From Cepaea nemoralis (Eukaryota > Mollusca > Gastropoda > Stylommatophora > Helicidae): a stretch of DNA of 64,000 nucleotides. Both the position numbers and the translations under genes were made by a program. The notes beneath the pieces are model-generated. The model was given only the letters and a program-made list of their open reading frames with translations, was not told where the DNA came from and made no database searches. The DNA lies in NCBI GenBank assembly GCA_014155875.1, contig JACEFZ010017699.1, forward strand, positions 5,001-69,000, read 5' to 3'. Numbering within the stretch: position 1 is the first letter of the stretch; each line of letters begins with the position of its first letter. Of this stretch, positions 11,480 through 22,319 are shown in pieces.

Positions 11480-12418
11480 ATACAAATCTTTGACACTTTG
11501 ACACAACAGCAGCGACAAGACATTTTGTCTCTTCTTAACGACTATAAAACTATCTTCTCAAACAAACCTGGACAGACTGATAAAATAACACATTCTATTA
11601 CTTTGACAGATCTAACACCGATCAAATGTAGACCATATTCAATTCCATTACATTATAGGGCAAATTTGGATAAAGAAATTTTAGACTTAGAAAAAAATAA
11701 AATCATACAGAAATCTGTGTCCCAGTACTCTTCGCCAATTGTTCTGGTGAAAAAGAAGGACCAAACTATTCGTTTATGCATAGATTACAGAAAATTAAAT
11801 ACTATAACAACGACAGATGCTGAGCCAATGTACAGCTGTGAAGACCTCATTTTGAATATGTCTCAATCATCCATTTTTTCTAAACTTGATTTAGTAAAAG
11901 GTTACTGGCAAATACCACTATCTCCCTCTTCAAGGCATATAACCGCATTCTCTACACCGCTTGGTCTGTATGAATGGAAATATCTTCCTTTTGGCCCAAA
12001 GAACGCTCCCGTTACATTTGTCAGATTAACTAGACTTTTATTGCACGGCATCAAGGACGTGCAATCATATATTGATGATATATGTGTCCATTCTTCAAAC
12101 ATGACTTCTCACTTAATTACACTCCGACAAGTCTTTAACCAAATCCTTCTTTTTGGACTTACTATCAAACCTTCCAAGGTGGAAATAGGCTATAAACAAA
12201 TAGACTTCTTAGGTCATAGGATTTCCGAAGGGAAACTATTGACAGATGATAGAATTGTATCAAAAATTCTGAACCTGCAAGTTCCAACTACAAAGAAACA
12301 GGTCAGAAGCCTTTTAGGTCTCATAAACTATTACGCCAAGTTTATACCAAACTGGGCAGAACTCACATCAATTTTTTTCCAACCTGTTGACAAAAGATCA
12401 ACAAGAAAAATTTTGTAA
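11480..12418 (+). pseudogene. Reverse transcriptase of element 1
   Basis: RNA-dependent DNA polymerase of Ty3/Gypsy type. Recognisable blocks in order: a fingers segment with RLCIDYRKLN near 11770, KLDLVKGYWQIPL near 11883, LPFGPKNAPVTF near 11985, the catalytic YIDD at 12068-12079, FLGHRIS near 12210 and a LLGLINYYAKFIPN connection near 12315. The reading frame is open through the whole domain, and all key residues visible to me are present. It ends by running out of frame in a T7 run near 12370, just before RNase H. Confidence 0.88.
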
Positions 12419-12887
12419 GAGTATCCGCTTAGAGGATGTAATGTGCAAATTGAAATCAATTTTTTCTAACCCACCCGTATTAAGATTACCAAACATAGAT
12501 ATACCTTTTATTCTGACCACAGATTCGAGTGCTATCGCAATTGGAGGATGCCTGATGCAGGAATATCAAGGCGTAAGACATCCAATACTCTATGTCAGCC
12601 GCAAGCTTAAAAAGGCAGAAATCCGGTATTCCACAGTTGAGTTGGAGGCATTAAGTCTACTTTTTTGTATGCATCGTTTATCTAAGTTCCTCTTAGGTTC
12701 CCATTTTGTTGTTTTGACCGATAATTCGCCACTGCAGGTACTGAAACAAGGCGTTCCAAAGAATCATCGATTAGCAAGATGGTGTCTTCTACTTCAGGAT
12801 TTCGACTTTGAAATCCGCCACATCAAGGGTACGGATAATATTATTGCTGACATATTATCACGGCAAACTAATGCACCAGCAGACTAA
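12387..12887 (+). pseudogene. RNase H domain of element 1
   Basis: Removes RNA from the cDNA hybrid. Acidic residues fall in TTDSSAIAIGG, STVELEALSLLF, LTDNSPLQVL and KGTDNIIADILSR, matching the four-acid pattern of Gypsy RNase H. The domain is open in its own frame but is offset by one from RT because of the T-run indel near 12370. It ends with a TAA shortly after the last motif, and no further domain follows, so RNase H closes the polyprotein. Confidence 0.87.
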
Positions 12888-12890
12888 CAC

Positions 12891-14425
12891 TATGCACATT
12901 AATTAGTCGCCACATAATAAGCTGTGATATGTTAGTCTGTTGCATAAAACAGTGTACCTCTACACTTACTGTAGAATTGTGATTCAGAAGTATCAACTAC
13001 CAAGTGAATAATCTACTTATAACATTCACGGACAGGAAACTATGACAGCCCTACATTGTATTAAGACATATTAGCAATTGGCAATGCTTTAAAAACAATC
13101 CGAGCGGTATATAATATCTGAGAAGTCATTTTTATCAACCAAGGAACTTAAAGTCATCGTGAAAAGATTAAGAACTCTGCATACTCGCTATTTTAAGAAA
13201 CTTCGCAAACTACCGGAATAGAACTACAACTATTACAACATACAAAAGACAGCTATACAAACTGTTAACATTGATGGAACAACACACGGACAACGGGAGG
13301 ACAACACACACATCGTCGTTGGAGTTAATTAATTTACTATTAGTTAATATGTAGTACACTTGTATTTGATTATATATATAAAATATGTGAACACGTAACT
13401 TGTATATTTTCTACCATAATATATTACAAACATTTTCACTCATAGTTAAAATAGTAGTCCAATACAATTTTTCTTTTTAACTTATAAACCATTTTTTTAA
13501 TTTCAAGTACAAAAAGTACTTTATTTTTGCTACCCTAAAGGGAACATATCGCCTAATCTCTTTGTTTCTAAGGGCAATAAGAATTACCTCAACTTTATTT
13601 GTATATTTTAACAAAATACTATTTTGAATGAAAGATGTACGAATGACGGAGCAAATGAATTAAATGAGAGAGCGATATACTGAGCGGACAAATTGTACGC
13701 AAAACGTATTTATTTTAAATTGTCTGCGTGTTCCATGTAAAAATGTACTATCTGTCTGAATTGTTGATACATGTTTAGTATTAAGTAGAATAAGTCTAAG
13801 AGTCACTGGTGGAATGCCCTGAACATGCATTACACAGTTTCGAGTAATTCATGACAAAGGATATTCCAACTCGTGACGCTTGGAAGTAAACCACACATCA
13901 CATACACACATTAAGCACACACTTTATACAGGAGCTCAGACATACTCAAAACTGAACACTAACAATTAAAACACAGTCAGTTTATTATAGAAAGCAACAT
14001 ACCAGTCAATACACTAACAACCAAACAAGAACATATGTAGTCAGATGTGATAAAACAAGAGCATAAATATATATTCAGCATTATACAACATACGGAAGTA
14101 AAAATGTATCGAAGTACACATGCAGGACAAGATTTGCAAGTGTGCTTAAATAAGCCAAGACAATTTGTCTTGATAAAACTCTCTTACACAGAGTTTTATT
14201 TCTTGGTATCATATGGATACTTGAGAAGGACGCGGTTGCAAAGACAACTGGAAGCGTCACGGAACTTCGGTCGGATAAGCATGTTTAAGGACATAGAAGA
14301 GAGAGGAGACCTCTTCAGCAAACATCTTGAAGTGCTGTATGGGGGAATACATGAGTTGTGGATGCAGATATATAGGTTGCCAAGTTACTATCCACCAAAC
14401 TACAAACACCTACTTCATGTGATCC
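12891..14425. other. Non-coding 3' flank of element 1, AT-rich
   Basis: No domain found. The stretch is rich in A+T and probably contains the 3' untranslated part of element 1, but no terminal repeat matching the 5' side was seen. On the minus strand, TATAATAAACTGAC near 13985 could be a polyadenylation signal of an LTR-like sequence; this is weak. The 127-codon open frame at 14047-14430 has no recognisable motif. Confidence 0.4.
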
Positions 14426-15047
14426 TGTGACAGAATTAGCATAAAACTAATTACCATATAATAACCCATCAAAGCAGGGGGGAGGGGAACTCCTGTCACG
14501 GTCTCACATGGGGGCGGTATTAATAGAAAGATAATAGAAAGTGGAGAAGGGATAGAACTCCAGCAAAAGGGAAAGAACCGAGTCACTCGAGGGCTCGAAT
14601 AACCCAGAGCCTTCTCGAAGGACCGGTCAGCGTGTCCACAGCCCCGTGGACACCGATGGAGCCCGCCGATTGCGGGGTCCACGAGAAACTCGGAGAGAGT
14701 TACCACCCGTGTCGGATTGCGACACGTGTGGAAAGGCAGACACGGACTGGACATCGAAGAAGCAACAGGGCTTACCTTAAGGGGGACTTTATAGATGGAA
14801 ACCCAAGTGTCTTTAGGGGTTTTACGCATACGTTAGATAGCTGATAGAGTTGTTGTAGCGATCATGTATTATTGTTTTATTGTAAACTCCTGTGATACGC
14901 AACTTGAGGGTTGCTGGCTTGTGAAAACCTTACTTCGCCAGCTTACTGTAACATCATATAAATAAATGATGTTAGATTGTATCTGAACGGAGTTTGTTGC
15001 CTGTATGAGCCCGAGTTTCATTCCCCTAGACATCTAGGACGGTGACA
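14426..15047 (+). mobile_element. Candidate solo LTR inside a LINE
   Basis: Starts TGTGACAG and ends GGTGACA, so it has TG...CA termini. It contains AATAAA near 14963 followed by a GT-rich, LTR-like end. Immediately to the right, LINE reverse-transcriptase coding sequence begins mid-domain. I did not find a matching short target duplication, so the left boundary is uncertain. Confidence 0.45.
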
Positions 15048-16701
15048 GTAGTTTTTAGATGTGGCAGTTGGACTTATGAACCAACAACAATATATCCTGG
15101 CCTACCACAGGGATCACCATTATCTCCGGTGCTGTTGAACGCCAACACAGTGAGAATCACCAGCGAGCAGATCACTGGACCGGGGAGGACATTGTCATAT
15201 GCCGACGATGTTTTAGTGCATCGTCAAGGTAAGGATAGAGATCAGGTTGCTGCGGAACTGCAAACCGAACTCAATCGCATAAGTACTTGGTGTGCTGAAG
15301 TTGGGGCAATGGTCAACCCAACAAAGGCAACAGTGACATGGTTCTCTTTTAATAATCATATTGTCATCACTCCAACACCAACTGTTATCTGTGTTCAGAG
15401 ACTGTGGAAAGAACGCAGGCAATAAATTACGTTTTGATCGAAGCCCTGCTTATAATGAGCACATAGACCAGGTGATAACAAAGGCCAAGCGGTGTTTGGC
15501 TGCAATGCGGATGATGGCGGCAGCAAACTGTGAGCAGCGCCATCTATGCCTCCTATGTGAGGGACTGGTCGTGTCTGTTTTTGAGTATGCGATGACAATC
15601 CTGACTCTCAGCCGTAAGCAGATAGAAAGGATGGAAAGGATACAAAACGAAGCTATGCGCATTATTCTTGGATGTACAAAAGATACAGCATGCAGGGCAA
15701 TGCGCTACTTTTTTGATTTTCCAACCATTGAAGACAGACTACAAATTTGCAGAGCACGTGCCTACCTCAGAATTAACGCAAACACACAACATCCACTGCA
15801 TAGTGAAATTTGGAAGGTGAAGGGCAGCAGGTTAAAAAGAGGAAGGTCGTGGATGGGTCAAACCGAAGACATTCTTCAACAGGTGTGTTCACTGGAGGAC
15901 TTAGAACCTGGCGAGGAGTGGGTACAAGTGCCAACAGATTTCTGTACGTCCTTTTCAGTTTGCATCCAACTAGACAGAAAATGCAGACAAGAAAATCCGG
16001 CTGCTGTGGAGGCAGAAGTACAAGAGTTGATTTTCGAGAATTCGTTAGACGGTGATGCTGTCATTACACAGATGGGTCGGTTGTCCGACATGTGAGAAGC
16101 TCATGGGCCTTCACGACGCGGGCCAGAGGGAGAATTGTGAAATAGGACTCTGATGCTTTTGTTGAGACCACAAGTAGCCTGACTATGGAAGTCATGGCAG
16201 TAAGTAAAGCAATAACATGGCTCGAGACGCAGACATTCAATAGGGCATGTTTTCTTAGCGACTCAATGAGCATGCTCAAGAGGATAGAGATGGGGTGGAT
16301 CCGAAGAGAGTGGTTGCTGTCTCTGGAGCGGTCTCGGCCGACAAAGATTAGTTTCATCTTCGTGCCAGGGCATGCGGGAGTACAAGGAAATGAGCGGACT
16401 GACAAGCTCGCAGGTAAGGCTAAGGTGGAGGGCGGACGCGCCATGGACCAGGCTGACATTCTGAATGCTCTACGAGAAGTAAGACTGTTGTGAGAATCAA
16501 GTGATGACTGTGAATCTACAACCATGATCAGACTGCGAGAACTGCAAATTAAAAGAGGGGTCACCAAACAAGAACACTACGCAGGAAGCCAAAGAAGATT
16601 GATAAACCAACACAGAACTGGTGTCGTTATCCGCTATACGCTGCGGGATTTGCTGAGGAGGGGATCCGAGCACTTATGGACTGAATGGTTCGATGTGCAA
16701 T
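15048..16701 (+). pseudogene. LINE fragment with RT and RNase H (I/R1-like group), 5' truncated
   Basis: RT part: GLPQGSPLSPVLLN near 15100, then a YADDVLV catalytic block near 15200. The middle carries the Lys/Arg-rich thumb and connection (EHIDQVITKAKRCL onward). An RNase H domain follows: the first acidic residue falls in a TDGS motif near 16070, then CFLSDSMSML, and finally VPGHAGVQGNERTDKLAGKA near 16360. A one-base frame change near 16064 separates RT-connection from RNase H, and a TAG/TGA-type break occurs near 16143. A tail of AACTAAC repeats ends near 16740. A second fragment of the same family is at 49250-49626. Confidence 0.8.
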
Positions 16702-16744
16702 GATAATGATTTGTTGACTAACAAACTAACTAATAAACTTAAAA

Positions 16745-17830
16745 TGTCTACAGTCATCTATTTCTTACGACCTACTTTCTTTAAGTTTTGGATAGTTGTT
16801 TCTGCAGCAACATTGATTGAATTCTTCAACATTTCCCATTGATTATCGACATCTTGAAATATGATCTCTAGATCAGACAATACATCAAATCTGTTCCTTA
16901 CTTCTATGTTAAAATTGTCTTGTATTTCCTTGTCATTGTTTAATGCACACAAATCATATTTAGTGTTTCCTGGTGTATACTTGACGTTCTTTAACTTTAC
17001 CCTCAATGAGCCTGTAATCAATCTGTGATCACTGTAACAGTCTGCATTTGGAACTGTTTTTGAGACCGTTAACGCATTTCGAAACCTTCTGTTAATCAGG
17101 ATGTAATCGATCTGGTTTCTAATCCTACTGTCACGACTTCTCCATGTCCATAATCTTCTGTGATTTTGCTTAAACCAGGTGTTTCAGACAATCAGTTCAT
17201 GTTCTTTTTCCCATTCTACAATTCTGTATCCTCTCTCGTTTCTGTCTCCCAAACCATGTTTACCTACTTTGCATCCATCACCTTGATTTCCTACTTTCGC
17301 ACTGAAGTCACCCATTGTGATGTTTACTTCTGAATTTTTACATTTCTTCAAAGCATTCTCCATGGTATTATAAAATTCCTCTACACGATCTTCACTGTTT
17401 TCTCCCTTTGGGGTATATATTTGAATGACGTTTATGTTAAAAGGTCTGCCTATTAATTTTACCAACAGAACCCTGTATGGCACTGCCCAATATCCTTTAA
17501 CAGGTTTTGATGTTTTCAGATCTAAGATAATTGCTACACCTCTTTGCCTTTCCTCTCCTCCAGAATATATAATCTTAAAATCATCCCATGTCTTAATCCC
17601 TGTCCCTTTCCATCTCGTCTCACACATTCCTAATATGTTAACATTCTCTCTTTCCATTTCTTGATTGATGTTATCCAGTTTTCCATATACACTCATTGTT
17701 CTAACATTCCAAGTTCCTACTTTCAATGATAGTAATCTTTTGCAACCAGTAGCCTGCTGACGGTCTGGAGTCACCTGGTGCACATGATTATCCCTACCCC
17801 GCGAGGCTGCTCTTATGAAGAGCACCCATT
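16745..17830 (-). pseudogene. LINE endonuclease domain, 3' part missing
   Basis: Minus-strand apurinic-type (EEP) endonuclease that would nick target DNA. Motifs: GTWNVRTM near 17715, LGMCETRWKGTG near 17610 (catalytic Glu), and GDFSAKVGNQ near 17300, where GDFNAKVG is usual. A frame break near 17180 separates this from the distal part (SDHRLITGSL and following, ending near 16760). RT is absent because the element is cut where the plus-strand LINE tail begins. Loss of the 3' half rather than the 5' half is unusual and points to a later insertion or deletion. Confidence 0.8.
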
Positions 17831-18191
17831 TACGCCGTTTCTCTCATTTTCGATGATATCGTAAAACATAATTTTCTTGGAATCTGTAAAGAAAGTAGTT
17901 TACCATTGCTTTTCTTCCTAGCAGTGACCATACTTGTCAATGACCGTAGCCATTGTCCCCCCCCCCCTCCCCCCAAAAAAAAGAGATATCCTTCGCCTAC
18001 GGCCGTGAAGCTGGAGCCATAACCTGCAACTATCTGTCGGCGCTCTTCAACCTCATCCACCACCTGCACCCATGGCTTCACGTAACCCTGATCAGGAGGC
18101 TAAACGGGTACTCCAAGGGTGCCCTGTAGGCTAACGGAGGGAAGGAGGCATCTTACTTCTTTGATAGGGGATACCCCTACCCCGCTACCCG
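17831..18191 (-). other. LINE 5'-like region with a SINE-core remnant
   Basis: Reads as leader DNA upstream of the endonuclease frame on the minus strand. It includes a diverged core word (AAAGCAATGGTAAACTAC) near 17890-17920 and a C8/C5 homopolymer near 17957-17975. No intact coding frame. Confidence 0.4.
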
Positions 18192-18506
18192 CTACCTTTT
18201 CTGGTATAGGATTCTGACATTCCACGTTCCCATCCTGACTTTTGTCTTGAGCCCGATAGCATAGATTTCCATGCTAGCATATTCTAATCGACTGTTGCCA
18301 TCTATACTACCTTTACTGGCTCTGTCATTGGACTTTTCCCCATTTCGAATATTTGGAGGTTTGCCTGGTATTGGAGGACTCACCATCAATCTTTGACCTA
18401 TGTCGTTGGCTACGATGTTGGGTTTTTTGGGGAAGTATAATGTAGTAGTTTTCCCCTTGTTTTCTACATCCGCATGGCTTTGGATCACGTCATCAGCCGT
18501 TAGCAT
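18192..18506 (-). pseudogene. Start of a second LINE endonuclease frame
   Basis: The minus-strand open frame ends with KVRMGTWNVRILYQKR, matching the first endonuclease block (GTWNVRTL type). The frame is closed right after it. The preceding ~85 residues have no recognised domain. Likely the 5' edge of a truncated LINE related to the one at 16745-17830. Confidence 0.5.
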
Positions 18507-18589
18507 CGTTTTAAATTGCTAGACTGAGTGGGTATCCCTTGGCCAACAGCAAAGAGCACCCTCTTGTCCCGGTGGATACTCACGTACCT

Positions 18590-18700
18590 TAAAATTGCAA
18601 GTCCTTTACAGAATGTTGCAATCGACCTCAGGTTAATTTTCTCGACAGGTGTATGTTCAGTTTGTCATTGCTTTCTGAACGACAAGCCAATGTTCAAATC
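18590..18700 (-). mobile_element. SINE remnant (core and tail)
   Basis: Minus strand carries the core GTCGTTCAGAAAGCAATG followed by a diverged tail with CTGTAAAGGAC. The head is not recognisable. Confidence 0.55.
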
Positions 18701-18774
18701 CAACAGACTGGTGAAAGGAATAAACCCATTATCGCGTCAACAAAACACGGGAAGTTTAAGACGTGACTACTCTA

Positions 18775-18985
18775 AGCACTTCGTAATTCCGCATACCCGC
18801 CTTCGAAACACAGCTGCGGGCGATTTGGCAGCAGACCGTCTTGCGTTGGTTTTTATGAAAAGGTATGGGTGCCGGTCGTTCAGAAAGTAATGGCAAACTA
18901 CTGAACGTAAACTTGCCCAGGAATCACGAACAGCCAAACAAATGCTGGGGTTACCTGCTACGTCCTGTAAAGGATATGAAACTAA
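18775..18985 (+). mobile_element. tRNA-headed SINE (head type a)
   Basis: Head with CCTTCGAAACACAGCTGCGG (B-box-like), a linker GCGTTGGTTTTTATGAAAAG, core GTCGTTCAGAAAG...AATGGCAAACTACTGA, and tail ending CGTCCTGTAAAGGATATG. A good reference copy for the family. Confidence 0.8.
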
Positions 18986-19019
18986 TTTTTTTAAATTCTT
19001 CGCTAATATTGGTGTCTAG

Positions 19020-19215
19020 AGTGATAGTTGGCCAAACGTCGATGTACACGTGTTTCTGCAGCGAAGCGCTGTCGTCAGTTGGAGATGACAGGTTCGAATC
19101 CTGGTCGGTAACTATAGCTTTTAATATTTTATATTGCCTAGCACTTCCTCAAGCCTCTACTTCTTTCTTCTACTTCTATGAGAGCCAAACATTACATGTG
19201 TCTTTATTTATGAAG
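19020..19215 (+). mobile_element. tRNA-headed SINE of a second family (copy 1)
   Basis: Contains a clear B box, AGGTTCGAATCCTGGTC (near 19090), after GCTGTCGTCAGTTGG. The 3' part has CTTCTTTCTTCTACTTCTAT. A related copy starts at 20185 in the same orientation. It lacks the AAAGCAATGGCAAAC core of the other SINEs. Confidence 0.65.
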
Positions 19216-19684
19216 TAACCTATTATTGGCACCCGATACTCATAATAGAGAAGATAGAAACAGAATATCATCATTAACCACTTGAACACCTTTCACAATT
19301 ATGCCGTGATCTTTGCCGAGAATCACCAACAACCACGCAGACTTGCAGGAACAAATGTCACTGAATGTACGCAATAAGCACATACATCTATGTGTTCGGA
19401 AATCATCTATTACACTCACGTTAAACCAGCAGTACAATGTCAGTGTATCTTCTCTATAACTTTGTTAACAACAACTCCAACTCTTACGTGTTTGCATATT
19501 TTGATAACAATAAATATACATTGCAGACGTCATAAAAAATATTCTATAACGATGTCAACAATTAACAGAGTAGTCCAAATGTTAGCGAATAATGTCCTGG
19601 GAAGTAAAAGCTACCGCTAAGATACTGAATCGCGTGCCGATTGGTCTCAGAAAATGGAGCTAGCACTATATTAAAAAGTGTAAT
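19216..19684. other. Unassigned stretch
   Basis: No coding, RNA or repeat signal recognised. Confidence 0.4.
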
Positions 19685-20185
19685 TGTTGTATTGTAATTC
19701 TTCCTCAGAGTGGGTCGTAACTGCAGCATCATCTGCAAAAAGCAACTCTCTGATCAGTACCCTCCTAATTTTGGTCTTAGCCTTCAATCTCTGAGCATTG
19801 TAGGGGCCGCCATCTGAGCGTGAGTGAATGTATATACCACCATCCTGATCACGAAAGGCATATTTCAGCAGAAGTGAAAAGTATATTCCAAAGAGGGTGG
19901 GAGCTAGTGCACAATCTTGCTTAACTCCACTCTTGATTTCAAACTCTTCAGAAGTTGCACCATCAAACTTGATTATACCCTTCATGCCTGTGAGGAACGA
20001 TTCCACAATGGACAGAAGAGTTGGTGGGCAGCCAATCTTTTTTTAGTGCCTTGAACAGACCCTCACGACTGATCAAATCAAATGCCTTTGTGAGGTCGAT
20101 GAAGGCAATAAACAGTGGTTGATTCTGTTCACGGCATTTTTCTTGCATTTGTCGCAATAAGACCGGTTCTGCTTGATGGCCGTAC
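19685..20185 (-). pseudogene. LINE reverse-transcriptase fragment
   Basis: Minus-strand copy of the RT palm of the LINE at 20495-26650. The FIDLTKAFDL block, GVKQDCALAPTLFGIYF (usual Gly-Cys-Val changed to Asp-Cys-Ala) and LLFADDAAVTTHSEEEL (F-A-D-D catalytic site) are visible. It matches 25245-25710 at high identity over nearly its whole length. A short deletion near its 5' edge and a frame change near 20040 inactivate it. Both ends stop abruptly, and a second-family SINE lies beyond each side. Confidence 0.85.
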
Positions 20186-20350
20186 ATTAAAGTACACTTG
20201 TTCTTTCAGAGAGGCGCTGTCGTAATTTGAAAACGCCATCTTCTAATCGTTATGTGGTCACTATAGTTTAGAATGTATACATTTTTAGTGTGTCCTTTAA
20301 TTGCTGCTTCTTTCCGCTGCTTCTATGCGTGCCCATCAGTGCGTGCGAAT
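20186..20350 (+). mobile_element. tRNA-headed SINE of a second family (copy 2, diverged)
   Basis: Shares TACACTTGTTCTTTCAGAG, GGCGCTGTCGT, GGTCACTATAG and a TGCTTCTTTCCGCTGCTTCT tail with the copy at 19020. The B box is degraded. Confidence 0.5.
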
Positions 20351-20496
20351 CCATTTCTGATACTATGTTACTTTTTCCTTAAGGTGTGGATAAAGGACCT
20401 ACTTCTGCGATTTCGAATCGTGTCAGTTCTTAGTCAGATATGACTGAACTACCCTATAACAGTAGATGGTACTACCAAACCCAACACCCCACATTG

Positions 20497-21125
20497 TGCC
20501 AACGGCTTCGGGCGGAAGAGCGCAATTGGGAGGTTACAAGCCTTACCCTGGTGCGAGGAAATGCAACCTAAAGACAAAATGCCATGGCAGGGCAGACCAG
20601 GCCCTAAGCCTTGGTTGGCGGCTGGTCTAGGATCGAAGCTCCGACAGGCGGACAGTTAGAGCATTGCTTTGCTGATCCGGCAGCTTCTGCAGTTTGTCTT
20701 GTTCCAGATGTAGAGGTGTTACCTTTCCTCTGGAGTGAACTAGGCAGGCCGAGAGAGGGATCATGCTGCATGGGCAACACATGATCTCTATATTTTAGCC
20801 CAGACTTTGTGCTATGGAGAGGCAATAACTCCATCCCTGGTCTTAACCGGTCTCGGAATCAAAGCGAGGGGCAACTGTTATGGGTTATAAGTCCCTGTCA
20901 ATTAGCGTAGACATGGGGCGCCACGCGTTGCCTCTGACGGTGGGAGACACCTACAGGTGTCACTCATCAGCTACCGCCCGCTCAAGTTGGGCAGCCCCGG
21001 CCAATTGGGTGCTGATATGCCACAGCCTGCCTGCTTCAATGGGTGCTTGGGACTAGGACAAAATCTGAAACGCATTCTGTAAAACCAATGCACCAGGTAC
21101 TAATAAAAAGAACAATAGAAACCTC
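20497..21125 (+). other. 5' leader of the LINE
   Basis: GC-richer non-coding DNA upstream of the endonuclease frame. Its first ~340 bp recur in inverse orientation at about 33695-34019, showing that it belongs to the element and not to the host flank. Confidence 0.65.
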
Positions 21126-22056
21126 ATGCTACGGCATGCAATCTGGATCGTGAGAACCATGTGTCCAGGATTTTCCACTGACTTGACCAATATTGACGAT
21201 GTAAGAAAAACGGCTGTGATTGACCCCTTAACATTGACATTGCTGGCCTGCAGGAGACTCGCCTCGCTGAGGAAAGGTCACTCATGGAAAGCAATTACAC
21301 CTTTGTTTGGAAGGGTAGAGGGCCGGCAGAAAAAAGGCAACACGATGTGGGCCTTGCAGTGAAGAATTCGCTACTGGGAATGATTGAAATTCCAGCTGGA
21401 GGTAATGAAAGACTATTATCCCTGCGTTTGACAACCTCTTGTGGTTTTGCCACCATTATTACTGCATATGCACCCTTACTCGATTCCTCTGATGATGTGA
21501 AGGATTCGTTCTATGAGGAGTTAGACTCCGTGATCAAGGCAGTTCCAAAATCTGACTACATTTATATGCTCGGCGACTTCAATGCTCGTGTGGGCAAGGA
21601 CTCGAGTTCATGGCCAGTGTGCTTTGGAAAATACAACATCGGTCGCATGAATGAAAATGGGCAAAGGCTGCTGGAGCATTGCACCAGAAATGACATATGT
21701 ATTATAAATTCCTTTTTTAAAACAAAAGAGCTGCATAAGGTCACATGGAAACATCCAAGATCCGGCCATTGGCACCAGCTGGACTTCATCATGACACGGA
21801 GACAACATCTGAACCATATATCATTGACTCGAAGTTACCACAGTGCTGACTGTGATACGGATCATTCTTTGGTTGTTGCAAGGGTTAGACTGAGACCAAA
21901 GAGAATCTACACAGCTAAACAAAAATCTAGCCCCAGGATTAATATTATTAACACTCACGATCCTGAAAAGTGCTTTCAGTTTCAACAGCAACTTGAAGAC
22001 GCTTTTACTGATACACCAGAAAATTGTACAGTAAACGAAAAGTGGGGTCAACTTAA
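21126..22056 (+). pseudogene. LINE endonuclease (EEP) domain
   Basis: Nicks target DNA to prime reverse transcription. Motifs in order: a degenerate first block (WIVRTMCPGF, where WNVRT is usual), LQETRLAEE near 21250 with the catalytic Glu, LGDFNARVGKDSSSWP near 21570, HPRSGHWHQLDFIMTRR near 21755, and the terminal SADCDTDHSLVVARV near 21850 with the catalytic Asp-His. A small deletion/frameshift near 21225-21232 offsets the first block from the rest. The frame is cut at TTAA 22053-22056 by piggyBac and resumes in phase after 24377. Confidence 0.87.
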
Positions 22057-22319
22057 CTTTTTCGCTACCAAGGGCCTCTACATCGCCACAATCGACCGAC
22101 TCTGGTGGCAATTGGTTATTCTATAGACACATAATGATTAGTGGTTTATTTGATACATTTCTGCTTCATTTCGGAATTTTAAGTTACAGTAAACTGAAAA
22201 GTCACACAGCCGATACATAGCTACATCATCATTGTGCTGTCAAACATTTGCCAACATTGGATTCTTGTGAATTTTTAAGTTTCAAAGTAGCATTAATTTG
22301 TTTGTTTTGGTTTGTCACA

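Larger units (their letters stand above)
7600..12890 (+). mobile_element. Ty3/Gypsy-type retrotransposon with integrase before RT (Gmr1-like order), element 1
   Basis: Domains in order along the plus strand are gag coiled coil, gag capsid-like region, CCHC knuckle, retropepsin, integrase zinc domain, DD35E core, GPF module, reverse transcriptase and RNase H. Placing integrase between protease and RT is the Ty1/copia order, but the RT (YIDD, LPFG-x3-AP) and the GPY/F-type integrase tail are of Ty3/Gypsy kind. This combination is known from the Gmr1 group. No LTR pair was found: sequence upstream of gag does not recur downstream of RNase H. At least six frameshifts interrupt the reading frame, so the copy as written is defective. 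Confidence 0.85.
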
